Part shown: in pieces, positions 1 to 6,114 of the stretch
Numbering within the stretch: the first letter of the stretch is position 1
Layout of the letters: every line of letters begins with the position of its first letter
NCBI RefSeq assembly: GCF_000337175.1
Contig: NZ_AOIJ01000062.1
Location: 1 to 44,711, forward strand
Reading direction: 5' to 3'
Source: Natrinema gari JCM 14663
GTDB taxonomy: Archaea > Halobacteriota > Halobacteria > Halobacteriales > Natrialbaceae
DNA length: 44,711 nucleotides
Notes under the pieces: model-generated
The model's database searches: none
What the model was told of the DNA's origin: nothing
The model's input: only the letters and a program-made list of their open reading frames with translations
Program-made: the position numbers and the translations under genes

Positions 1-19
1 AGATGTGTATAAGAGACAG
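1..19. other. Nextera transposon adapter (mosaic end), not genomic
   Basis: The first 19 bases, AGATGTGTATAAGAGACAG, are exactly the Tn5/Nextera mosaic-end sequence. They are library adapter, so genomic DNA begins at base 20. Translated, they give the familiar adapter peptides MCIRDR or MYKRQ, which should not be annotated as protein. Confidence 0.97.
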
Positions 20-859
20 GCCCTCTACGAGGTCGTCCAGGCGCTCGTCGAGGACGGCGACGAAGTCGTCCTGCTGGACCCCGCGTGGGTCTCCTACGAG
101 GCGATGGTCAAGATGGCCGGCGGCGACCTCACCCGCGTCGACCTCTCCGAGACCGACTTCCAACTCGAGCCTGCGCTCGATGCCCTCGCGGCCGCCGTCT
201 CCGACGAGACCGAACTGCTGGTCGTCAACTCGCCGTCGAACCCCACCGGCGCGGTTTACTCCGACGCCGCACTCGAGGGCGTTCGCGATCTCGCCGTCGA
301 ACACGACATCACCGTCATCTCCGACGAGATCTACAAGGAGATCACCTACGGCGTCGAGCCGACGAGTCTCGGCACGCTCGAGGGGATGGCCGACCGTACC
401 GTCACCGTCAACGGCTTCTCGAAGGCCTATTCGATGACCGGCTGGCGGCTCGGCTACTTCGCCGGCCCCGAGGACTTGGTCGACCAGGCCGGCAAACTCC
501 ACAGCCACTCCGTCTCCTCGGCCGTGAACTTCGTCCAACACGCCGGTCTCGAGGCCCTCGAGACCGAAGACGCCGTCACCGAAATGGTCGCGGCCTTCGA
601 AGAACGCCGGGACCTCGTCGTCGACCTGCTCGCCGAACACGATGTCGACGTGGCTGTCCCTGATGGCGCGTTCTACATGATGCTCCCAGTGGCCGAGGAC
701 GACCAGGCCTGGTGCGAGGGCGCGATCGAGGACGCCCACGTCGCGACGGTCCCCGGCAGCGCGTTCGGCACCCCCGGCTACGCGCGGATCTCCTACGCCG
801 CGAGCGAGGAGCGACTCGAGGAGGGGATCGAGCGGCTGGCCGCGGAAGGCTACCTGTAA
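20..859 (+). CDS. PLP-dependent aminotransferase class I/II, 5'-truncated
   Basis: This is a fold-type I aminotransferase of the aspartate/aromatic aminotransferase family, cytosolic and PLP-dependent. About 279 residues remain; the usual length is about 370-380, so roughly the first 90-100 residues lie beyond the contig end. Visible landmarks are SPSNPTG, the SDEIYKEI cofactor-pocket motif, and FSKAYSMTGWRLGY. The last contains the lysine (codon 422-424) expected to form the Schiff base with PLP. The C-terminal small domain, including the YARISYA segment with the expected carboxylate-binding arginine, is intact. The apparent start at base 5 is adapter-derived. Substrate cannot be told; aspartate or aromatic/branched amino acids are the family options. 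Confidence 0.93.
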   Translation, partial: ALYEVVQALVEDGDEVVLLDPAWVSYEAMVKMAGGDLTRVDLSETDFQLEPALDALAAAVSDETELLVVNSPSNPTGAVYSDAALEGVRDLAVEHDITVISDEIYKEITYGVEPTSLGTLEGMADRTVTVNGFSKAYSMTGWRLGYFAGPEDLVDQAGKLHSHSVSSAVNFVQHAGLEALETEDAVTEMVAAFEERRDLVVDLLAEHDVDVAVPDGAFYMMLPVAEDDQAWCEGAIEDAHVATVPGSAFGTPGYARISYAASEERLEEGIERLAAEGYL

Positions 860-912
860 GGACAGCACCGAGGCGATCCACGGGCGAACATGACGGACCG
901 AACGAGGTGCCG

Positions 913-1123
913 ATGGAACGGGATGATCTGACGGACGTGGACACCGCGATTCTCGACGAGCTTCGGGGCGGCCGAGCCACCAAATGCACTCGTCGATTGG
1001 ACCGGCTACTCGAGAAACAGCGTCTACAACCGACTCGAAGTGCTCGAGGCTGCCGGACACATATCGTGTGTCCACGACGGAACGCGCCTCTTCGAACTGC
1101 GAGACGACCCTCGCGACGAGTAG
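913..1123 (+). pseudogene. Small winged-helix DNA-binding protein, frameshifted
   Basis: The reading starts at ATG 913 with a typical haloarchaeal winged-helix opening (DVDTAILDELRGG). It then loses frame in the GGGG run near 965-968. In the +1 frame from 971 it continues as YSRNSVYNRLEVLEAAGHI and FELRDDPRDE, ending at TAG 1121-1123. That second half is a recognition helix plus wing of the small MarR/ArsR-like regulators common in haloarchaea. Removing one G would give a 69-residue protein, a normal length for this family. A single sequencing error or a recent mutation are equally possible. Confidence 0.7.
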
Positions 1124-1234
1124 CGTTCTCGGCTCGGATCGAAGCTGACATCGGTGATCGGAAACACACCACCACCTCACGACGAAAAGTAACACTATTG
1201 TGCGGTGGCGACCTATCCGGTAGGTGAACCGAGC

Positions 1235-1307
1235 AGTCCCGTGGTGTAGTGGCCAATCATATGGGCCTTTGGAGCCCATGACGGCGGTTCGAATCCGCCC
1301 GGGACTA
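1235..1307 (+). tRNA. tRNA-Gln (anticodon UUG)
   Basis: A complete cloverleaf is visible. The acceptor arms AGTCCCG and CGGGACT are perfectly complementary, followed by discriminator A at 1307. The anticodon arm TGGGC/GCCCA has loop CTTTGGA, giving anticodon TTG, which reads the glutamine codon CAA. The T arm is GGCGG-TTCGAAT-CCGCC. No intron is present and CCA is not encoded. The 3' half of the gene recurs in degenerate form at 4878 and 7920, which marks this tRNA as an integration target. Confidence 0.95.
1283..1307 (+). repeat. tRNA-Gln 3' end, likely attachment-site core (copy A)
   Basis: The T arm and 3' acceptor strand of the tRNA are the presumed crossover region (att core) for tyrosine-integrase elements. 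Partial copies sit at 4878-4890 and 7920-7942, and an integrase remnant begins about 50 nt downstream of this copy. Confidence 0.6.
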
Positions 1308-1358
1308 TTCTGCGACGAACGAACGTGAGGAGCGAATAGTCCACCGGATTCGACACCC

Positions 1359-1537
1359 AGAGGACTTCTGTTTCTACATGAAGTGATTTTCGGCATCTCG
1401 AGCAAGGCCTTATTCCGCGGGTGATCTGCCGACCCACGGAGCGCGTTGATCTCGTCCTCGGTCAGCGTCTTGTCCGCGTCAACCTCGCGGTCCGTGACCG
1501 CGCCGGTCTCGATATCTTCCGCCCGGTCACGGCCGTG
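1359..1537 (-). pseudogene. Tyrosine integrase remnant (copy 1), central fragment
   Basis: Read on the minus strand from about 1537 to 1359, the sequence gives GRDRAEDIETGAVTDREV, then LTEDEINALRGSADHPRNKA and LLEM. This is the junction between the core-binding and catalytic domains of haloarchaeal XerC/D-like phage integrases. It has no start. It ends abruptly after LLEM, so the catalytic R-H-R-Y half is missing. It is an imperfect direct repeat of 4944-5123 and lies 52 nt downstream of the tRNA-Gln gene, the usual place for an integrase of a tRNA-integrating element. At its upstream edge it is joined to a VOC-family gene fragment. Confidence 0.7.
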
Positions 1538-1701
1538 AGCCCGCTCGTCCGCAGGAGCACGAGATCTGTTTCGCCGGCCGCGGCGACGAATTCGTTGTCC
1601 CCGCGCTCACTGACGGGAAGTTCCAGCATTTCCTCATAGAACGCCCACGCTGGCTCGAGAGATTTGGCCTTGTGCACCAACCAGGAGAGCCCTGTGAGCA
1701 T
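1534..1701 (-). pseudogene. VOC (glyoxalase/bleomycin-resistance) family fragment
   Basis: ATG at 1701 (minus) opens MLTGLSWLVHKAKSLEPAWA, FYEEMLELPVSERGDNEF, VAAAGETDLVLLR. This is the N-terminal beta-alpha-beta-beta unit of a vicinal-oxygen-chelate fold protein. After about 54 residues it runs straight into the integrase remnant at about 1537 and the VOC similarity stops. The remainder of the gene is missing, which indicates an illegitimate-recombination scar. It is presumably non-functional. Confidence 0.6.
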
Positions 1702-1802
1702 CGGGCAGGTTACTCGAGGCAGGAGCAAAGAATCGTGGGCGATCGGTGACCGGCCCAGACGATTCGACGGTTGGACGAACATTCGATTGATGCACGCGAA
1801 AC

Positions 1803-1812
1803 GATAGATAAG
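1803..1812 (+). promoter_or_regulatory. TATA-like box for the 1837 redox operon
   Basis: GATAGATAAG is centred about 29 nt before ATG 1837. This is the spacing expected for a leaderless haloarchaeal transcript. Confidence 0.4.
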
Positions 1813-1836
1813 ACCGTAATCTACCTACACTTGTCC

Positions 1837-2145
1837 ATGAGATCCCCACTTCCGACGAACAGACTCGTTTCGCTGACGCTCGCCGGCGCGGTGGTAACTG
1901 CGTTCGTCGCGCTCGCGCTGGCAGCCCCCGGACTCGGGCTCGGCGTCGATTCGCTGACCGACGACGAGAACCCGACGGTCGCGAGCGATGCACCGACGCC
2001 GAACGAGGACTTCACACCGGCGGTCGGGACGCAAGGCGGCGGTGAACACGAGGACGACGAGTACGAAGAACACGAGGAGTACGAGGACGAATACGAGGAA
2101 TATGAAGAGGACGAATACGGGGAACACGAAGAGGAGGACGACTAG
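1837..2145 (+). CDS. Small membrane-anchored acidic (Glu/Asp/Tyr-rich) protein
   Basis: The protein has 102 residues. Residues about 10-35 form a hydrophobic signal or membrane segment (LVSLTLAGAVVTAFVALALA). An acidic linker follows, and from about residue 68 the tail is almost only E, D, Y and H in loose EYEE/EDEY/EHEE repeats. ATG 1837 was chosen because it sits at leaderless distance from a TATA-like box and directly precedes the hydrophobic segment; a longer open frame from 1771 is less likely. It is the first gene of a tight unit, with apbE starting 2 nt after its stop. The tail could bind cations or a cytochrome partner electrostatically. No flavinylation motif (D/N-x-x-S/T-G-A-S/T) is present. 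Function is not known. Confidence 0.7.
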   Translation: MRSPLPTNRLVSLTLAGAVVTAFVALALAAPGLGLGVDSLTDDENPTVASDAPTPNEDFTPAVGTQGGGEHEDDEYEEHEEYEDEYEEYEEDEYGEHEEEDD

Positions 2146-2147
2146 CG

Positions 2148-3017
2148 ATGAGCTTGGCGGACTCCCTTACTGCCGCCCGCACGCGACTCGGTGATGCCAG
2201 ACTGGAGTTTCGGTGCTGCGATACCGACTTCGTGGTTCGGACGACGGGCTACCATGCCAACGCCGCAGCCGAGCGCGCCCGCGATACCGCGCTGTCACTC
2301 GAGGCCGAACTCAACGCGTTCGATCCGGAAAGCGCAGTTGCGCATCTCAATCGGACCGGACGCATCGAGAACGAACACGTCGCTCGCTTGGTCCGGCGCG
2401 GTCTCGAGTACGGCGAGCGCACCGACGGCGTCTTCGACATCCGGCAGGGGGCGGTTGAACACGACCTGAAGGCATACCTCCGCGGCGACCGAGAATCCGT
2501 TTCGCCAGCGTTTGAAACCGGGTCGGTACGCATCGACGGCGACCTCGTTGTCACTGAGACGGAACTCGACTTAAACGGTCTTGCGAAGGGGTACATCGTC
2601 GACCGTGCGACCGCCGCAGCAGCGGGGTCGGGCCGACGTGGCTTCGTCAGCGGCGGTGGCGATATGTCGCCGCCGACCGGCCCGATCGCCGTCGAGAACC
2701 CCTACGGGGATTCGCGTCCGCTCAAAATTCTCGACACCGACTGGAACGTCGCCACCTCCGGGGGCTATCGCCGGGAGCGCGACGGTGTCGACCACGTCTA
2801 CGATCCGACGACGGAGCGACTCGGTGCGCGACATGAGTCGGTCACCGTCGTCGCACAGCGCGACTGCATGGAGGCCGACGCGCTCGCGACGACGCTCGCC
2901 GCACTGCCGCTCTCGGACGCGCTCGAGCGCGCAGCAGCGTGGCCGGACCTCGAGGCGTTCGTGATTCATGACGGCGTCTTTCGGACGACGGAGGGATTCG
3001 ATGCGCACGTCGCATAG
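2148..3017 (+). CDS. apbE: ApbE-family FAD:protein FMN transferase
   Basis: The family transfers FMN from FAD onto a Thr/Ser of an acceptor protein, as in NqrC, RnfG and other extracytosolic electron-transfer flavoproteins. The 289-residue protein shows ApbE signatures: DLNGLAKGYIVDRA (about residues 140-153), the GGGD turn, the HVYDPTT motif, and the late ADALATTL Mg-site motif with its aspartate. No signal peptide is evident at the N-terminus (MSLADSLTAARTRLGD), unlike many bacterial ApbE lipoproteins. Its stop overlaps the start of the next gene at 3001. The neighbouring TSP3-repeat and ferric-reductase-like proteins suggest a membrane redox chain, but no recognisable FMN-acceptor domain is encoded in this operon. 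Confidence 0.88.
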   Translation: MSLADSLTAARTRLGDARLEFRCCDTDFVVRTTGYHANAAAERARDTALSLEAELNAFDPESAVAHLNRTGRIENEHVARLVRRGLEYGERTDGVFDIRQGAVEHDLKAYLRGDRESVSPAFETGSVRIDGDLVVTETELDLNGLAKGYIVDRATAAAAGSGRRGFVSGGGDMSPPTGPIAVENPYGDSRPLKILDTDWNVATSGGYRRERDGVDHVYDPTTERLGARHESVTVVAQRDCMEADALATTLAALPLSDALERAAAWPDLEAFVIHDGVFRTTEGFDAHVA

Positions 3018-3288
3018 CGGGAAGATCACGGTCATCGCGGTCGTGCTACTTGTCGCCACGATTCCGGTGTTGTGGGGGATCGCTGACGTTCGCAAGACGC
3101 AGGCGGTCGACCGCGAGCAGGCGGACCTCGTCGACTCGACGGTGCCGACGAGACAGGCACCGAACGATTACGACGGCGACGGGATTCGTGACGACACGGA
3201 CCAGTGCCCGACGCGATCGGAGACGACGAACGGCTTTCAGGACGGCGACGGCTGTCCGGACGTCGTCGAGACAACGGGGGCCTCGTAA
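3001..3288 (+). CDS. Membrane-anchored protein with thrombospondin type 3-like calcium repeats
   Basis: The protein has 95 residues. One N-terminal transmembrane or signal-anchor helix spans residues about 8-26 (ITVIAVVLLVATIPVLW). The outward part carries TSP3/EF-loop-like segments DYDGDGIRDDTDQCP and FQDGDGCPD, whose Asp spacing and paired Cys are typical of calcium-binding TSP3 repeats. ATG 3001 lies inside the last codons of apbE, and its stop overlaps the next start (TAATG), so translation is probably coupled. It is likely an extracellular accessory or structural subunit of the redox operon. Exact role unknown. Confidence 0.75.
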   Translation: MRTSHSGKITVIAVVLLVATIPVLWGIADVRKTQAVDREQADLVDSTVPTRQAPNDYDGDGIRDDTDQCPTRSETTNGFQDGDGCPDVVETTGAS

Positions 3289-3836
3289 TGGAGGTCATTT
3301 GGTATCTCGACCGTGGTGCGGCGCTGGTCGCTTACCCCGCGCTGTATCTGGCGGTCTTGACGGGGATTCTCTACACCGCGCGGTCGTTCGGCCCGCTCTA
3401 CCGGCTCTCTCGCCGGGTCCACATCGAAGTGTCGGTGTTTGCGATGCTCATGACGCTCCTCCACGGCGTCCTCGGTGTCCTCGATACCTGGTTCATCGTC
3501 TCCGGGTCGGCCCCCCAGCCCGCATACTCGACAACGTACCTGCTCGCTGGTGTCGTGGTCGGCGTCGGGGCGCTGCAGGTGCTCGTCGTCGCGGTCCGTG
3601 GCTTTCTCGACGCACAGCGGTTCGACCGGCCCTGGGGACCGCGGGTCGTCCATGCATTCGCCTACGGTGGCTTCGTGTTCGCGACGATCCACGCAGTCGT
3701 CATCGGGACCGATGTCGCGGGGCTGATCCGTCCAGTCTTCGGCCCGGCGATCGCGTTCCTCGGCTACGTCCTGCTGTTGCGCCTGCTGGTGGCCAGCGGG
3801 CAGCTGTCGACGCCCGCGACGACGAAGCATAGCTAG
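3288..3836 (+). CDS. Ferric-reductase-like transmembrane cytochrome b protein
   Basis: The 182-residue integral membrane protein has about five helices. Two helices carry paired histidines: H-X13-H in VHIEVSVFAMLMTLLHG and H-X12-H in VHAFAYGGFVFATIHA. This is the bis-haem arrangement of the ferric reductase-like transmembrane (FRD/YedZ) superfamily, which moves electrons across the membrane. ATG 3288 overlaps the preceding TAA. No FAD/NAD(P)H domain is fused, so the electron donor must be another protein. With ApbE upstream, the family precedent is an extracytosolic flavin-linked electron-transfer module. The gene ends convergently, overlapping the stop of the regulator on the other strand by two bases. 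Confidence 0.8.
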   Translation: MEVIWYLDRGAALVAYPALYLAVLTGILYTARSFGPLYRLSRRVHIEVSVFAMLMTLLHGVLGVLDTWFIVSGSAPQPAYSTTYLLAGVVVGVGALQVLVVAVRGFLDAQRFDRPWGPRVVHAFAYGGFVFATIHAVVIGTDVAGLIRPVFGPAIAFLGYVLLLRLLVASGQLSTPATTKHS

Positions 3837-4372
3837 TAGCTGTCCCACAGGTCGAACAGCCGGTCGACAACTCGATCCGTAAATGTTCGCCGGTGGATCG
3901 TGTAGAGATACTGCACGCGCTCTGGATCGTGCAGTTCGTATTCGACGCTGCGCCCGTTCCGCTCCTTGGTCACGAGATCCGCGTCCTCGAGTTTCGAGAG
4001 GTGCCACGACACCGTCGACGGCGACCGATCGAGGCGATCGCTCAGGTCGGCGGTCGACAGCGCTCCTTCGACGGCGAGGTGGGCGATGATCCGGCGGGCG
4101 TACTCGCGTCGCAGCGCGTTCATCACGGCCTGATCAGCCTCGTCGAACTCCGTTGCCGGATAGTACCGAGTGTACTTCCCGTCGTCCGACTTCTCGAGCA
4201 ACCCTTGGGTTTCCAGCTGGCGGAGGGGGTACTGCAGTGTTCCCTGCGCATACTCGAGAGCCTCGAAGAGAGCCCGAAAGTGGATCCCGGGATTGTCGCG
4301 GACGTGCTGATAGATCGTCCGCCGCGACCGCAGTTCCAGCGCCGGGTCCGCGTCGGGGTCGGGGTCCGTCAT
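3833..4372 (-). CDS. Transcriptional regulator with two winged-helix domains
   Basis: The protein has 179 residues. Residues about 15-75 form a first winged helix (RRTIYQHVRDNPGIHFRALF, TLQYPLRQLETQGLLEK). Residues about 95-160 form a second ArsR/MarR-like one (ARRIIAHLAVEGALSTADLS, STVSWHLSKLEDADLV). Tandem winged-helix proteins of this layout are common haloarchaeal regulators of adjacent genes. ATG 4372 follows the upstream membrane protein's stop by 2 nt, so the two are co-transcribed. It could control the convergent redox operon or its own membrane partner. No ligand-binding cysteines are evident. Target inferred only. Confidence 0.85.
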   Translation of the reverse strand: MTDPDPDADPALELRSRRTIYQHVRDNPGIHFRALFEALEYAQGTLQYPLRQLETQGLLEKSDDGKYTRYYPATEFDEADQAVMNALRREYARRIIAHLAVEGALSTADLSDRLDRSPSTVSWHLSKLEDADLVTKERNGRSVEYELHDPERVQYLYTIHRRTFTDRVVDRLFDLWDSY

Positions 4373-4374
4373 GG

Positions 4375-4704
4375 TCAGTCCCAAGTCAACGCGAGGAAGA
4401 ACGCGAGCAGTCCCACGAGGATGAGTGCCGCCGCGCTGTGCTCGAGCAACTCGACGGTCCGCACGGAGAAATACGAGAAGAGGTAGTACTCGAGGAAGAC
4501 GACGAACCCGTAGATCGCGAACATGAGATAGCCGACGGCGACAACAGCCATGCGACGGTCGCGTTCCCGTCGCCATGCCAGCGCGCTGAGCAGTGCGAGC
4601 ACCGCGCCAAGGAGAAAAATCCCGAGGCTGATACTCTGCTCGAGTTGCTGGGCGAGCGTCAGTGCAATGACCATCGTGACGAATTCCGGGACGAGCACTG
4701 CCAT
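4375..4704 (-). CDS. Haloarchaeal four-helix membrane protein paired with a regulator
   Basis: The 109-residue protein has four predicted transmembrane helices: FVTMVIALTLAQQLEQSISL, IFLLGAVLALLSALAW, AVVAVGYLMFAIYGFVVFLE, and ALILVGLLAFFLALTW. Charged RRERDRR lies between helices 2 and 3. Small proteins of this type are repeatedly found just upstream of winged-helix regulators in haloarchaea (DUF7521-like; family assignment from memory). Start ATG 4704. Two nucleotides separate it from the regulator at 4372, suggesting a membrane sensor/regulator pair. Specific function unknown. Confidence 0.75.
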   Translation of the reverse strand: MAVLVPEFVTMVIALTLAQQLEQSISLGIFLLGAVLALLSALAWRRERDRRMAVVAVGYLMFAIYGFVVFLEYYLFSYFSVRTVELLEHSAAALILVGLLAFFLALTWD

Positions 4705-4877
4705 TCGGTACGACTCGGCAGTGGTATTGGGAAAGAAAAAGGATTGTCGTCCAAGCGTCGAATCGGCAGCCGGTCTGGTCCCGACGTCGGGTTGGCAGGC
4801 GCTAAATGGTCATCGAGACGATTTCCCGACTCAACGGAGTTACGGCGCTGCAAGATGCAAAGCTCGGACTGGCAGCC

Positions 4878-4890
4878 CCGCCCGGGACTA
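4878..4890 (+). repeat. tRNA-Gln 3'-end remnant (att-like copy B)
   Basis: CCGCCCGGGACTA repeats the last 13 bases of the tRNA-Gln gene. The following bases (CTTCTGCTGCGAAC) loosely match the sequence after the real tRNA (TTCTGCGACGAAC). The second integrase remnant begins about 54 nt further on, the same arrangement as at the intact tRNA. Confidence 0.6.
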
Positions 4891-4940
4891 CTTCTGCTGC
4901 GAACAAATTCGTGAGCAGCAGGTCTCCTCGGCGGTTCGAA

Positions 4941-5455
4941 CCTAGAGGACTTCTGTTTCTACATGAAGCGATTTTCGGCATCTCGAGCAAGACCTTGTTC
5001 CGCGGGTGATCGGTCGACCCACGGAGCGCGTGGATCTCGACGCGGTCATCGACGAAGTCCAGGCCGAACTCGCGGTCCGGGGTTCGCGCCGATCTCGATG
5101 TCTTCCGCCCAGTCACGGCCGTGGTATGGGAAGAACTTCCGGAACGCCTTCCGGTAGTTCCGGAGGGGGGTCCTTCGCTATTTCGCGCTCGTGCTTGTAT
5201 TCGAACAGCAGCGCCTCGATGTCTTTGCGCTCCATGTCGACCAGCGGCGTATCTGCACGCTCGGCACTGAGTCGGAGATCGGAGCAGTTGTTGACGGTCG
5301 TACTGGCGGCGAGATTCCGCTGGGTGTCCCGGTAGGGAATGAGTTCCTTGCTCACCTTTCGATCGCAGTCGTCGATGTCTGCCTCCTCGAGTTTCTGCAG
5401 TTGGTACTCGAACTGGTTGTTGAAATTGTGAATATCACTTACGCTTGTCGTTCAT
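4941..5455 (-). pseudogene. Tyrosine integrase remnant (copy 2), N-terminal half with frameshifts
   Basis: On the minus strand an ATG at 5455 is followed, after an early frameshift, by FNNQFEYQLQKLEEADIDD, SKELIPYRDTQRNLAAST, RLSAERADTPLVDMERKDIE and LLFEYKHEREIA. After a shift in a C run near 5165 it continues RNYRKAFRKFFPYHGRDWAEDIEIGA. After a third shift it gives PDREFGLDFVDDRVEIHALR, GSTDHPRNKVLLEM. This is the core-binding domain of a haloarchaeal phage/plasmid integrase. The catalytic domain is missing: the gene stops being recognisable at exactly the same residue as copy 1, followed by the same residues (PKI[A/T]SCRNRSPLG). Dead mobile-element gene. Confidence 0.75.
4944..5123. repeat. 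Direct repeat of 1359-1537 (integrase/flank duplication)
   Basis: An imperfect direct repeat of about 180 bp. For example, both copies contain AGAGGACTTCTGTTTCTACA, then TGAAG(T/C)GATTTTCGGCATCT, CGAGCAAG, and a near-identical stretch through GACCCACGGAGCGCG. Both copies sit just over 50 nt downstream of a tRNA-Gln 3' end. Confidence 0.8.
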
Positions 5456-6114
5456 GTCGAAAATACACACTTCGGCAACGCGTTGTGTCTGATCTCCGCC
5501 CCTCGTGAAAGAATCAACAGCAGTGGTTGATAAAAGGGTTAGGAGAATCACCTCTATTGAAATCTATACTACGACCGGTTCTCCTCGAAACAGGTGTTAA
5601 CTACAGATGCGAACTTAACGCTGATACTCTCCCATCTACCGGTGATGTTGACGGAGTCGTGCTGAAGACAGAGCGCGAATGTGGCACGGGCTGATGAGTG
5701 ATCACCGTGGAAGATCGAACGCCCAGTACAGGGCAAGCAGCTAGCGATCTATCCGAAATATGCCGACAGTTGGCTGCAGAAATAGAGGGCGTATTTGTTC
5801 TCATCGAACTACTGAAGCAGCTGCACCGAACCTGTTGAGAAAGCCAGATTCGACGAAGGAATAAAACGAGTGAGGCAGTTCCTCGGACGTAAGCGATGAG
5901 CAGTCGGGGAGGCCATGAACTGAAACAGCGAGCGAGTGAAGGGAGTGGGACATCGGATTCGGTCCGGAAGACGAGAAGAGTCAGTTTGATCCGCGTGCTT
6001 ACTACTCATTTCGGTAACACAAACGCACGCTACCAACAGAGTCATACATGTCTGTTCGGGAGTGTAGGGTGTCAGAGCCTTATTCCCGAGTCTCAACATC
6101 GCCTGAATCCATCT
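5456..6114. other. AT-richer intergenic region after the integrase scar
   Basis: Composition falls visibly below the neighbouring genes (e.g. GATAAAAGGGTTAGGAGAAT and TTGAAATCTATACTACGACC), consistent with decayed foreign DNA. Apart from the small ORF at 5698 no gene is supported. The open frame running from 5896 into the permease lacks protein-like composition and is read as untranslated leader. Confidence 0.5.
5698..5838 (+). CDS. Hypothetical small ORF or gene fragment
   Basis: A GTG at 5698 opens a 46-residue frame. It contains DLSEICRQLAAEIEGVFVLI then ELLKQL, which reads as an amphipathic helix rather than random translation. No family is recognised. It lies in low-GC sequence between the second integrase scar and the permease, so it may be the remnant of a mobile-element gene. 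Low confidence. Confidence 0.25.
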   Translation: MITVEDRTPSTGQAASDLSEICRQLAAEIEGVFVLIELLKQLHRTC

